DNA from: Clostridia bacterium
GTDB taxonomy: Bacteria > Bacillota > Clostridia > Oscillospirales > CAG-272
Assembly: GCA_017464565.1 (NCBI GenBank)
Contig: JAFTZH010000038.1
Location: 1-32,941, forward strand
Length of the DNA stretch: 32,941 nt
Direction of reading: 5' to 3'
Part shown: in pieces, positions 24,275 to 32,298 of the stretch
Layout: the number at the start of each line of letters is the position of its first letter
Numbering within the stretch: the stretch's first letter is position 1
Position numbers and translations under genes: made by a program
Notes under the pieces: model-generated
Database searches by the model: none
What the model was told of the DNA's origin: nothing
What the model saw: only the letters and a program-made list of their open reading frames with translations

Positions 24275-25708
24275 TTAATTTTTGTTTTCTCCGAAGCTCA
24301 ATACGAGCTTTTTGAAGTGATTTCCGCGCTCCTCAAAGTTTGAGAAACGGTCGAAGCTGGCGCAGGCGGGGGAGAGAAGGACGGTGTCGCCGCTCTCGGC
24401 GCAGTCTCTCGCGGTGAGGACGGCGTCGTCAAACTCATCTTCTTCAACTATCTTCAGCTTTTCGGGAGAGTATTTCGGACAGGAGAGAAGCGCGTTCTTT
24501 ATCTTCATTGCGGCAGCACCCGTCAGCACGGCGCATTTCGCGTTTTCGCACAGAGCGTCAGCCAATGGCTCAAACGGTATATTCTTGTCGTAGCCTCCGC
24601 AGATTACTATCTTCGGAGTCTTGATAGCCGAGAGAGCGGCGGAGGTGCGTGTGGGACTTGAATCAATAGAGCTGTTGTAGTATTTGACACCCATATATTC
24701 TCTTACGAATTCAAGCCTGTGCTCAACGCCGCCGAAGCTTGAGGCAACCTCGGCGTAGATATCCTTGTCCACGAGACCCCAAGTCAGCGCTATGGCAGTC
24801 ATATAGTTTTCGACGTTATGTATTCCCGCAAGCTTTATTTCGCTTGCGTCCAGAATGATGTCCTCAGTACTTCCGTCCGAATACACGAGCTTTCCGTTCC
24901 GCAGAAAAACGGCAGATACGTTCTTCATCGCGGAGGACACTATTTCGTCAAACGAGGCTTTCTTTGAGGAAAAGAGTATCATATCCCGTCCCCGTTCGTT
25001 AGCGATATCCCTCGTTATATCGTTCTCGGCGTTCAGCACGAGAAGGGTTTCTTCTCCGAAAACGTTGCGCTTCGCGCGTATATACTCGTCCATATCGGCG
25101 TGCCAATTCAGGTGGTTTGGGGTTACGTTGGTTATGGCGGCGCGTGATGGAGCTTTGCCCATAGTCATAAGCTGAAAGCTGGAAAGCTCAAGCACGGCGT
25201 AATCCCGCTCGGTCATCTCCTCGTATTTTGGGAGCAGAGGAGCGCCTATGTTTCCTCCAACGTACGCCCGCGCGCCCCCGTGCCGCTCAAGCTGCTTTGA
25301 TAAAAACAGATGTGTGAGCGTGGTTGTGGTCGTCTTTCCGTCGCTTCCCGTAACGGCTATTATATTAGATTTCGTCAGCTTGAAAAACAACTCCATTTCG
25401 GAGAGCAGAACGGCGCCCTTGCGGACAGCCGACGTTATCTGAGGAAGGTCGGGGCGTATACCGGGTGAGCGGAATATCACGTCGGCGTCTATCCCGTCGA
25501 GATAATTTTCTCCGAGTATCAGGCGCACGCCTTTTTCTTCAAGACGGAACGCATTGTCTCCAAGCGCTTCTCGGCTTTTTTTGTCTCTTGCCGTTACCGA
25601 GGCTCCCGCGCCAAGCAGTATTTCTATCAGCGGAAGATTTGATATTCCGATTCCGAGCACGTCGCACCGAGTACCGCGCAGTTCTTCGATACTGTCTATA
25701 TTTTTCAA
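24275..25708 (-). CDS. murD: UDP-N-acetylmuramoyl-L-alanine:D-glutamate ligase
   Basis: 477 residues. It adds D-glutamate to UDP-MurNAc-L-Ala in cytoplasmic peptidoglycan synthesis. The N-terminal Rossmann-like part (CDVLGIGISNLPLIEILL) binds the uridine moiety. The central ATPase has the P-loop GSDGKTTT at 121-128, ITNVTPNHLNWHADM and EHRLEFV. The C-terminal part contains CGGYDKNIPF and LLSPACASFDRFSNFEERG, near-diagnostic for MurD. Translation starts at a TTG (25708) with GGGCGGTGA upstream; no in-frame ATG fits. It stands apart from other mur or division genes in the window and has its own promoter. Confidence 0.95.
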   Translation of the reverse strand: MKNIDSIEELRGTRCDVLGIGISNLPLIEILLGAGASVTARDKKSREALGDNAFRLEEKGVRLILGENYLDGIDADVIFRSPGIRPDLPQITSAVRKGAVLLSEMELFFKLTKSNIIAVTGSDGKTTTTTLTHLFLSKQLERHGGARAYVGGNIGAPLLPKYEEMTERDYAVLELSSFQLMTMGKAPSRAAITNVTPNHLNWHADMDEYIRAKRNVFGEETLLVLNAENDITRDIANERGRDMILFSSKKASFDEIVSSAMKNVSAVFLRNGKLVYSDGSTEDIILDASEIKLAGIHNVENYMTAIALTWGLVDKDIYAEVASSFGGVEHRLEFVREYMGVKYYNSSIDSSPTRTSAALSAIKTPKIVICGGYDKNIPFEPLADALCENAKCAVLTGAAAMKIKNALLSCPKYSPEKLKIVEEDEFDDAVLTARDCAESGDTVLLSPACASFDRFSNFEERGNHFKKLVLSFGENKN

Positions 25709-25750
25709 AATTTATCACCGCCCGTATGCGTTTATAGAATGTCATATTAC

Positions 25751-25779
25751 ATTATATACGCAAAAAGAGAGGATTGCAA
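25751..25779 (-). promoter_or_regulatory. Sigma-A promoter of murD
   Basis: On the minus strand TTGCAA (25779-25774) and TATAAT (25756-25751) have 17-base spacing, 42 bases before the TTG start of murD. Confidence 0.8.
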
Positions 25780-25820
25780 GAACGTTTAGCGTTTTTTTTA
25801 TTAAATAATTAAAAATACTA

Positions 25821-25849
25821 TTTTCAAATCGGAAATTTTTTGATATAAT
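25821..25849 (+). promoter_or_regulatory. Probable promoter of the YbaK gene
   Basis: TTTTCA (25821-25826) and TATAAT (25844-25849) are 17 bases apart; a second TATAAT overlaps at 25849-25854. It faces away from the murD promoter across the AT-rich intergenic region. Confidence 0.6.
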
Positions 25850-25889
25850 ATAATGGTATATAAATAACTTATGCACGGAGAATGTTAAA

Positions 25890-26366
25890 ATGTCGGTAGA
25901 AAGCGTAAAAAAATACCTTTCCGCCTTCGGAGCGGACGGAAGAGTGAGAGAGTTTGAAGCTTCAAGCGCTACGGTGGAGCTTGCGGCAATAGCTCTCGGA
26001 ACGGACGGGGCAAGGATAGCAAAAACGATATCTCTCGCAAAGAAGGACGGAGGCTGTATGCTGGTCGTCTGCGCGGGAGACTATAAAATAGATAACAGAA
26101 AGTTTAAGGACCGCTTCGGATATAAGCCGTCTATGCTTTCGCACGACGACGCTTTGGCTATGACGGGACACGCCGTCGGAGGTGTGTGTCCCTTTGACCT
26201 TCCCGACGGGGTGGAGGTTTATCTTGACGAGTCGATGAAGCGCTTTGAAACGGTTTTTCCCGCGGCGGGTTCGTCTAACAGCGCGGTGGAGCTTAGCTGC
26301 GACGAGCTTTTCGAGTTTTCGGGAGCGCTCTCGTGGGAGAAGCTCTGTAAACCGAGAGAACAGTAA
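25890..26366 (+). CDS. YbaK/EbsC-family aminoacyl-tRNA deacylase
   Basis: 158 residues in one YbaK/ProX domain. Family members hydrolyse mischarged tRNA, typically Cys-tRNA(Pro). The invariant lysine is Lys45 in ARIAKTISLA. The middle shows VVCAGDYKIDNRKFKDRFG, then GHAVGGVCPFDLP and ETVFPAAGSSNSAVELS, all characteristic. Start supported by CGGAGAATGTTAAA. It is preceded by its own promoter and followed by a tandem hairpin repeat. The exact tRNA specificity cannot be read from the sequence. Confidence 0.92.
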   Translation: MSVESVKKYLSAFGADGRVREFEASSATVELAAIALGTDGARIAKTISLAKKDGGCMLVVCAGDYKIDNRKFKDRFGYKPSMLSHDDALAMTGHAVGGVCPFDLPDGVEVYLDESMKRFETVFPAAGSSNSAVELSCDELFEFSGALSWEKLCKPREQ

Positions 26367-26383
26367 ATAAAAGTATATATAAC

Positions 26384-26501
26384 GTCAGTGTTTTCTTTTT
26401 GCTTACTTTTTCTTTTTTAAAAGAAAAATCAGGAGAAAAAATGTCAGAAATTTCTTTTTGCTTACTTTTTCTTTTTAAAGAAAAAGTAAGAGAAAAAACA
26501 T
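26384..26501 (+). repeat. Tandem pair of 59-bp hairpin units
   Basis: Two direct copies begin GTCAG at 26384 and at 26443, each followed by TTTCTTTTTGCTTACTTTTT. In the second copy CTTACTTTTTCTTT pairs perfectly with AAAGAAAAAGTAAG; in the first the right arm has decayed (AAAAGAAAAATCAGGAG). The pair fills the gap between the YbaK gene and the topoisomerase gene and may terminate the former, lying only 14 bases before the latter. Confidence 0.8.
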
Positions 26502-26514
26502 AGGACGGTAAAAA

Positions 26515-28518
26515 ATGGCGGATAGTAAGAAAAACGTAAAGAAGGATTATAACGACCAAAGTATAAAAGCGCTCAAGGGAGCGGACAGAGTAAGAAAAAG
26601 ACCGGCGGTAATTATCGGCTCTGACGGACTTGAGGGCTGTGAGCATTCGTTTTTTGAGATACTTTCAAACTCAGTGGACGAGGCAAAAGAGGGGCACGGC
26701 TCGGTTATAACCGTAACGGCGTACCTCGATCATTCAATATGCGTTGACGACCACGGACGGGGAGTTCCGCTCGGATATAACGAGGCGGAGGGCAGATGGA
26801 ACTGGGACCTCATTTACTGCGAGCTTTACGCGGGCGGTAAATACGACAACAATCAGGGCGGCGCGGCATATGAATATTCGCTCGGACTTAACGGCTTGGG
26901 CGCCTGCGCAACGCAGTACAGCTCGGAGTTTATGGACGTATTTTCCTACGACGGAACGAACGAGACTTCTATCCGCTTTAAGAAGGGCGAGCCTGTGAGC
27001 GAATTGCAGGTACGTCCGCTTGAGAAGAACGAGAGACGAACGGGTACCGTGGTGCGCTGGAAGCCCGACCTTGAGGTTTTTACCGATATAAACATACCTA
27101 ATGAATTTTTCACCGAGACTATGAAGCGTCAGTCGGTGGTAAACTCGGGAATAAGCTTCGTGTTCAGACACGAGACCGAAAAGGGCAAATTTGAGGAACA
27201 GACCTTCCTTTACGAAAACGGCATAGTGGATTATATCTCCGAAATGGTAGGGGAGAACGCTATGACCGCTCCCGTGCTCTGGCATATGGAGACGCAGGGA
27301 CGCGACCGTGCCGATAAGGACGAATACAAGCTCAAGGCGGACTTTTCGTTCTGCGTCTCAAATACGGTAAACGCTATCGAGTATTACCACAACTCCAGCT
27401 TTCTTGAGCACGGCGGCTCGCCCGACAAGGCGGTAAAGACGGCGTTTGTCTACGCGATAGACAAGTATCTCAAGAATATGGGAAAATACAATAAGAACGA
27501 GAAGAAGATAACCTTTGACGATATCGAGGACTGTCTGGTTCTGGTTATCAACAGCCAATCCACGATGACCTCTTACGAGAACCAGACCAAAAAGGCGATA
27601 AACAATACCTTTATCAAGGACGCTATGACCGATTTTCTCAAGAACAATCTTGAGATATATTTCGTTGAGAATCCCGTGGCGGCAGAGGTCTTTACAAATC
27701 AGGTCCTCGTAAACAAGAGAAGCCGTGAGAGAGCGGAGGAGACGAGAATAAACGTCAAGGGAAAGCTTACGGGCTCGCTTGATATCGCCAATAAGGTGGA
27801 GAAGTTCGTAAACTGCCGCTCGAAGGACCCTAACGTCCGCGAGCTTTATATAGTGGAGGGAGATTCGGCGCTTACGTCGTGTAAGCTTGGAAGAAACGCA
27901 GAATTTCAGGCGATAATCCCCGTAAGAGGAAAGACGCTCAACTGTATGAAGAGCACCTACGATAAGATATTCAAAAGCGAGATAATTACCGACCTTCTGC
28001 GAGTCATCGGATGCGGAGTTGAGATAAACGGTAAGGTAAAGGGAGATTTTCCCGTATTCGATATGAACTCGCTCCGCTGGTCGAAGATAATCATTTGTAC
28101 CGATGCCGACGAGGACGGATTTCAGATAAGAACGCTTTTGCTCACGCTTTTCTACCGTCTGCTCCCGACGCTTCTGAAAGAGACCAAGGTGTTTATAGCC
28201 GAGTCGCCCCTGTTTGAGATAACGGCGAAGGACAAGATATATTTCGCCTATAACGAGTTTGAAAAGGCAGATATACTTAAAAAGCTGGCGGGGCAGAAAT
28301 ATACCCTCCAGCGTTCAAAGGGACTTGGCGAGAACGAGCCGGATATGATGTGGCAGACGACGATGAATCCCGCGACGAGAAGACTTATCGCGGTAACGCC
28401 TACCGACGCGGCGGCGACGGAGGAGATATTCGACACTCTGCTCGGAGATAATCTTCCCGCACGTAAGCAGTTCATTTTTGAACACGGCACCGAGTACGTC
28501 AAGGACGCGGATATATAA
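26515..28518 (+). CDS. Divergent type IIA topoisomerase B subunit (GyrB/ParE-like)
   Basis: 667 residues. The GHKL ATPase shows EILSNSVDEAKEG, the ATP-binding DDHGRGVPLG and GGKYDNNQGG…SLGLNGLGA. The transducer region follows. The TOPRIM domain has IVEGDSALTSCK, PVRGKTLNC and TDADEDGFQIRTLLLTLFYR with the metal-binding DxD. The C-terminus has QRSKGLGENEPDMMWQTTMNP. Deviations from standard GyrB/ParE are visible: GDSALTSCK in place of GDSAGGSAK, and an extra His in DDHGRG. It thus looks like a second, divergent paralogue known from Clostridia rather than gyrB itself. The partner A subunit does not follow; an ECF sigma gene does. A functional enzyme needs an A subunit encoded elsewhere. Confidence 0.88.
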   Translation: MADSKKNVKKDYNDQSIKALKGADRVRKRPAVIIGSDGLEGCEHSFFEILSNSVDEAKEGHGSVITVTAYLDHSICVDDHGRGVPLGYNEAEGRWNWDLIYCELYAGGKYDNNQGGAAYEYSLGLNGLGACATQYSSEFMDVFSYDGTNETSIRFKKGEPVSELQVRPLEKNERRTGTVVRWKPDLEVFTDINIPNEFFTETMKRQSVVNSGISFVFRHETEKGKFEEQTFLYENGIVDYISEMVGENAMTAPVLWHMETQGRDRADKDEYKLKADFSFCVSNTVNAIEYYHNSSFLEHGGSPDKAVKTAFVYAIDKYLKNMGKYNKNEKKITFDDIEDCLVLVINSQSTMTSYENQTKKAINNTFIKDAMTDFLKNNLEIYFVENPVAAEVFTNQVLVNKRSRERAEETRINVKGKLTGSLDIANKVEKFVNCRSKDPNVRELYIVEGDSALTSCKLGRNAEFQAIIPVRGKTLNCMKSTYDKIFKSEIITDLLRVIGCGVEINGKVKGDFPVFDMNSLRWSKIIICTDADEDGFQIRTLLLTLFYRLLPTLLKETKVFIAESPLFEITAKDKIYFAYNEFEKADILKKLAGQKYTLQRSKGLGENEPDMMWQTTMNPATRRLIAVTPTDAAATEEIFDTLLGDNLPARKQFIFEHGTEYVKDADI

Positions 28519-28531
28519 CGTTAATATAAAG

Positions 28532-28570
28532 AAAGGGGAAAAACTTTTAAAGAGGCTTTTCCCCTTTACC
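28532..28570 (+). terminator. Hairpin terminator after the topoisomerase gene
   Basis: AAAGGGGAAAA (28532-28542) pairs with TTTTCCCCTTT (28557-28567). The following text (CCCATTTTTAGAACTTTTAAATACG, shortened here to its character) and AAATTAAGC resembles a decayed copy of the dispersed repeat, so this may be a fifth, degenerate copy reaching to about 28610. Confidence 0.6.
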
Positions 28571-28681
28571 CATTTTTAGAACTTTTAAATACGAAAAATC
28601 AAATTAAGCGAAAGTTTTAGCAGCCTTTTTCGATATACATAGTGAAGACGCGTCGTAAATTCAAGGAAAGGAGAGACGGAA

Positions 28682-29239
28682 TTGGACGGACATCTGCTTA
28701 AAGCTCTGAATGACAGGGACGAGACCGCGCTTGCGGAAATACAGAAAAAATACGGAAATATGATGCATGCGCTCTCTCGCAGGATACTTGGCTCCGACGA
28801 GGACGCCGCCGAGTGCGTGAATGACGTTTTGCTTGAAATATGGAACACGGTGCCCCCCGCACAGCCTGCGGGACTGTCCTCTTACGCCTTTATGCTTACG
28901 AGGCGTACCGCGATAGATAAGCTCCGCGCGGCCGGAGCGCAGAAAAGAGGCGGAGCGGAATACCGCGTGGCGCTTGAAGAGCTTGAGGAATGTGTGGGAG
29001 CGGAGGACGAATTTATCAGGGAGAGCGATTCATCGGAGATAAGAGAGACGATAGAAAACTTTCTTAAGGATCAGAAAAGCACCGACAGACGGATATTTCT
29101 CGCGAGATACTTTGATTTTTTGAGTATAGACGAGATAGCTCTTGCCTGCGGGCTTGGTAAAAACGCCGTCAATATCAGGCTCTCCCGTATGAGAAAGAAG
29201 CTCAGGGCTTCGTTTGAGGAAAGGGGAATCTATATATGA
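28682..29239 (+). CDS. ECF-type RNA polymerase sigma factor
   Basis: 185 residues. Region 2 is ALNDRDETALAEIQKKYGNMM…ECVNDVLLEIWNTV, with SYAFMLTRRTAIDKLR at its end. Region 4 is DEIALACGLGKNAVNIRLSRMRKKLR, a typical helix-turn-helix. Regions 1.1 and 3 are absent, as in ECF factors. The start is a TTG at 28682 with AAGGAGAGACGG before it. It overlaps the next gene by 4 bases; that gene encodes a membrane protein with an N-terminal cytosolic tail, a probable anti-sigma factor. A CAGCCTTTTT element at 28621 resembles the -35 box of ECF-autoregulated promoters, but I see no matching -10 box. Confidence 0.88.
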   Translation: MDGHLLKALNDRDETALAEIQKKYGNMMHALSRRILGSDEDAAECVNDVLLEIWNTVPPAQPAGLSSYAFMLTRRTAIDKLRAAGAQKRGGAEYRVALEELEECVGAEDEFIRESDSSEIRETIENFLKDQKSTDRRIFLARYFDFLSIDEIALACGLGKNAVNIRLSRMRKKLRASFEERGIYI

Positions 29240-30069
29240 AAAGGACTGACGGAATAAACGACGCGATAGGCGGAATAGACGAGGCATTCGTTGAGGAATA
29301 TCTCGGCGGTACGAGAAAGAAAAATAAGGTTTGGATAAAATGGACTGCCGCGGCGGCGTCGTTCGTCGTGGTGCTGTCCGCTTTGATAGTACCTTACGCT
29401 ATGCGTAAGGTGCCCGATAAGAGCGGGGAAGGAGACGGCGGTACTGCCGAGGCGACCGTTCCCGCGGGAATGGTCGGGCTTGAACCGATAAGCGAGACGA
29501 TAAAGGATGCGGAAGGCAGAGACGTTCTGCACGTCAAAAACGCGAAAGCGCCAGAAGGTACTATCGTGGAGCAGAATTACGCGCTCGATTGGCCCGCTAC
29601 CTCGTATTGCTTTATGACGCATGATACGCCTACATTGCTTGCGGTGAAAGGAATAAAGGTTTCGAGCGACAGCTACACGTACGAGCGGAAGCACGACGAC
29701 GGAACGGTATACGAATATACGTTTTACGTCAGCGGTATTCAGATAACCGATATGTTAAAAGAGAATAATAGCTCGCCGTATCGGGAGGGAGACGTGATAT
29801 ACGTTTTCAATTATCTCACGGCAGAGCTGAGAGATGATGAGGAGAGAGTTTATTTTTCATACGGGGACAGCCGTATTCCTCCCAAGGAGGAGTCGGTGTA
29901 TCTGCTTTCAACGAGTGAGAATAAATCCTATATACCCGAATTCGTCAAGAGTACGGGACTCGTAGACGAGGACGTTTGGAACGTAATAGGCGTAACCTCA
30001 CCAGAGGAGTTCGAGGAGATATGGCAGAGCGTCGTCGAGAATTGGGACTATTATAAAGAAAATTTCTGA
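29236..30069 (+). CDS. Probable membrane-bound anti-sigma factor
   Basis: 277 residues. The N-terminal 34 residues are cytosolic, with DAIGGIDEAFVEEYLGG. This short acidic motif occurs in Clostridia anti-sigma proteins that follow ECF factors. One membrane helix spans about residues 35-55 (KWTAAAASFVVVLSALIVPY). The outer part (about 220 residues) has no motif known to me; it contains ALDWPATSYCFMTHDTPTLL, YERKHDDGTVYEYTFYVSGI and EVWN-like Trp/Tyr-rich ends, and may sense an envelope signal. It overlaps the sigma gene by 4 bases, so translational coupling would match the amounts of both. There is no zinc-binding HxxxCxxC, so it is not a ZAS-type anti-sigma factor. Confidence 0.7.
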   Translation: MKRTDGINDAIGGIDEAFVEEYLGGTRKKNKVWIKWTAAAASFVVVLSALIVPYAMRKVPDKSGEGDGGTAEATVPAGMVGLEPISETIKDAEGRDVLHVKNAKAPEGTIVEQNYALDWPATSYCFMTHDTPTLLAVKGIKVSSDSYTYERKHDDGTVYEYTFYVSGIQITDMLKENNSSPYREGDVIYVFNYLTAELRDDEERVYFSYGDSRIPPKEESVYLLSTSENKSYIPEFVKSTGLVDEDVWNVIGVTSPEEFEEIWQSVVENWDYYKENF

Positions 30070-30157
30070 ACTGAAAAAAATACCGCGAGAAAGGCAGGTT
30101 CTCATAAGGATATTAAGTTAAATCCAAGAGAAAATGCCGATTGAGAGTGGCTAACGG

Positions 30158-30205
30158 AGAAAAATCCAACATGGACACAAGGTCTGTGTTGGATTTTTCT
30201 TTATC
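30158..30205 (+). terminator. Strong terminator after the sigma/anti-sigma unit
   Basis: AGAAAAATCCAACA (30158-30171) pairs perfectly with TGTTGGATTTTTCT (30187-30200), with a T-rich tail. It separates the chromosomal segment from the AT-rich restriction-modification island. Bases 30070-30157 hold no gene. Confidence 0.88.
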
Positions 30206-30300
30206 CTTCCGCTCCCCAAAATTTGCGCCGCAATAAACAAAGAGTAAGGTGAACTTAAAAAAGTTGAAAAATTATCAAAAAATAAACAATTTTTTGGCGT

Positions 30301-30350
30301 TTTGGTATTGCTATTGTTCGCGATTTGGTATATAATATAAACATACCAAA
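30301..30350 (+). promoter_or_regulatory. Promoter and putative operator of the restriction-modification genes
   Basis: TTGCTA (30308-30313) and TATAAT (30331-30336) are 17 bases apart. The octamer TTTGGTAT occurs at 30301-30308 and 30324-30331, and its inverted form ATACCAAA at 30343-30350. The last two boxes bracket the -10 element, and the first touches the -35 box. This looks like an operator; the best candidate to bind it is the HTH domain of the methylase encoded just downstream. Confidence 0.62.
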
Positions 30351-30366
30351 CTTGGAGGTAATAAAA

Positions 30367-31437
30367 ATGGATTTTATGTCTGCAAGAGAAGCTGCAAATA
30401 AATGGGGAATTTCCCAAAGGCGAGTTGCTCTCCTCTGTTCGGAACAGAGAATTGAAAACGCTATGATGATTGGCAACATGTGGATTATACCTACTGCCGC
30501 AGAAAAACCCGTGGATGCAAGAAGCACTCGATATACAAGGAGCGACGGAAAGAATGTAAAACCATTCGTGAAGTGGGCTGGCGGTAAAGGGCAATTGCTC
30601 AGTGAAATAGAAAAATACTATCCCTTTGGCGATGGAAATATAACAAAATATGCCGAGCCATTCGTTGGAGGCGGAGCGGTACTCTTTGACATATTGAGCA
30701 AATATGATCTTGAAGCGGTCTACATCAGCGATATTAACGAAGATCTCATCAATGCCTACAAAGTAATCAGGGATGAAATTGAAGAGATTGTAGATATGCT
30801 GCAAGCTATGCAAGACGAATTTCTCCCTCTCAACGATGAAGAAAGAAGAAAATATTACATTGCGAAGAGAGATTACTTTAACACTTTGAAGGTTTGTGAC
30901 GATGAAGGAATTAATATTGCAAAAGCAGCATTGATGATATTCCTCAACAAGACATGCTTCAATGGACTCTTCAGGGTAAACAGAAAGGGCGCATTCAATG
31001 TGCCGATGGGAGCTTACAAGAATCCTATGATATGTGATGAAGCCAATCTCCGTGCGGTGTCGGAAAAACTTCAAAATGTAACCATAGTATGCGGAGATTA
31101 CAGAGATTCGGCAGACTTTATTGATGAACACACCTTCGTGTACTTCGATCCGCCTTACAGACCGTTGACTGCAACATCAAGCTTCACCGCGTATACAGAA
31201 AACCTCTTCAATGATGAAGAACAGATTGAGCTTGCAAGATTCGTAGATGCAATGGATAAGAAAGGCGCGAAGATAGTAGTCAGCAATTCTGATCCCAAGA
31301 ACGCAAACGAAGATGACGAGTTCTTCGATGAAATATACGCTTCGCATACGATAAGAAGGGTTGAAGCATCACGAATGATAAACAGTAACAGTTCAGCGAG
31401 AGGAAAAATAAAAGAACTGCTGATAACCAATTTCTAA
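30367..31437 (+). CDS. Dam-type DNA adenine methyltransferase with N-terminal HTH domain
   Basis: 356 residues from the ATG at 30367 (GGAGG before it). Residues 1-45 form a MerR/excisionase-like DNA-binding unit (MSAREAANKWGISQRRVALL, then NAMMIGNMWIIP). The rest is a D12-class adenine-N6 methyltransferase with KWAGGKGQLL (69-78), the SAM motif EPFVGGGAVLFD (97-108), SDINEDLINAY, and the catalytic DPPY (261-264). This class includes Dam and DpnM, which modify GATC. It precedes a MutH/Sau3AI-like nuclease, so GATC is the likely target. Codon use is AT-rich and unlike the chromosome to the left. The HTH may tie methylase level to its own promoter. Confidence 0.92.
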   Translation: MDFMSAREAANKWGISQRRVALLCSEQRIENAMMIGNMWIIPTAAEKPVDARSTRYTRSDGKNVKPFVKWAGGKGQLLSEIEKYYPFGDGNITKYAEPFVGGGAVLFDILSKYDLEAVYISDINEDLINAYKVIRDEIEEIVDMLQAMQDEFLPLNDEERRKYYIAKRDYFNTLKVCDDEGINIAKAALMIFLNKTCFNGLFRVNRKGAFNVPMGAYKNPMICDEANLRAVSEKLQNVTIVCGDYRDSADFIDEHTFVYFDPPYRPLTATSSFTAYTENLFNDEEQIELARFVDAMDKKGAKIVVSNSDPKNANEDDEFFDEIYASHTIRRVEASRMINSNSSARGKIKELLITNF

Positions 31438-31464
31438 TAGACGGTTAAAAATAGAATACACTAC

Positions 31465-31490
31465 ACACTGTGGCTAAACGGTCACAGTGT
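31465..31490 (+). other. Hairpin between methylase and nuclease genes
   Basis: ACACTGTG (31465-31472) and CACAGTGT (31483-31490) form a perfect 8-bp stem, extended by partial complementarity outside. There is no T-run. Its position, 19 bases before the nuclease start, would suit control of nuclease translation or partial termination. Confidence 0.55.
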
Positions 31491-31509
31491 ATGCTCTTTG
31501 GAGGTAAAG

Positions 31510-32166
31510 ATGAAATTAAAAGAAGCTCAAGAAAAAATACTTACAATATGCAATATACCTTTCTCGGAACTATTTGACGAGGAAGATTTTCCGATGATCA
31601 TAAAAAACAAAGGCAAGGTAGGACAACTGCTCGAAATGGCTCTTGGCAAGAAACTCGATAACTGTAATCTTGATTTTGAAGATGGCGAATTGAAAAGCAA
31701 CAAATGTGATGCCTCAGGCAAACCGCTTGAGACCGTGTTCATAACACAAATAGCGAGCGTTATAGATGAGCTGCTTGAAGAAAAGCCGTTCAAAGAAACG
31801 CACTTATACGAGAAAATAAGTAATATTCTTTATGTCCCCGTTTGTAAAATAGGAAAACCTCGCTATTGGATGTTTTTAGACGCTATACATATTGATCTGA
31901 GCAATCCACGATTTTTTTCTTTGTTGAAAACTTGGGAGAATGACTACTACAGCATTTGCAGGCAACTCAAAAACCACATTGAAACATCCCGTGACGGATA
32001 TATTCACACTTCCAATGGCACTCACATTCAGGTGAGAAGTAAGGATTTAAAACCGTATCATCCAATATATTCAGAAATATACGGAAGGAATGTTTCAAAC
32101 AAAAACCACGCTTTTTATTTTCAGAAACAGTTTGTTTATGATATAAGAAAAATGAGCGAACTTTAA
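31510..32166 (+). CDS. MutH/Sau3AI-family endonuclease, single domain
   Basis: 218 residues from the ATG at 31510 (GGAGG at 31500). It has the family hallmark KGKVGQLLEMALG (Glu42 in the first active-site helix) and LDFEDGELKSNK with Asp55/Asp58, Glu60 and Lys62, the PD-(D/E)xK site that in MutH reads D…ELK. E. coli MutH has about 229 residues and one such domain; Sau3AI has two and about 490. This one is therefore MutH-sized. MutH nicks and Sau3AI cuts at GATC, matching the Dam-type methylase upstream. No mutL or mutS is near. A restriction nuclease acting as a dimer is most likely; a methyl-directed repair nuclease is the alternative. Confidence 0.88.
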   Translation: MKLKEAQEKILTICNIPFSELFDEEDFPMIIKNKGKVGQLLEMALGKKLDNCNLDFEDGELKSNKCDASGKPLETVFITQIASVIDELLEEKPFKETHLYEKISNILYVPVCKIGKPRYWMFLDAIHIDLSNPRFFSLLKTWENDYYSICRQLKNHIETSRDGYIHTSNGTHIQVRSKDLKPYHPIYSEIYGRNVSNKNHAFYFQKQFVYDIRKMSEL

Positions 32167-32298
32167 GGGAGAGTTACACAATCGTGCTATCGGGATGTTC
32201 ATGAATATATTGAATTCGTAGGATGTCATATATTCTTTAACGAAAATCCATTGGATTTTCTTGAATTAACAACTTAATTAACCTTAAAGGAGATTGAT
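32167..32298 (+). other. Spacer with an open frame continuing from the nuclease gene
   Basis: After the TAA at 32164-32166 the same frame stays open for 37 codons to a TAA at 32276-32278. The last 28 read RDVHEYIEFVGCHIFFNENP, then LDFLELTT, which looks protein-like. It has no start codon with a ribosome site. It may be a remnant of a longer nuclease or of a lost gene, or chance. A small hairpin (GAAAATCC / GGATTTTC) lies at about 32240-32258. AAAGGAG before 32299 serves the next gene. Confidence 0.35.

Noticed and set aside
30151..31131. Long minus-strand open frame of 326 codons
   Set aside because: It lies opposite the methylase, has no ribosome site, crosses the terminator at 30158-30200, and the plus-strand frame has clear D12 methyltransferase motifs.
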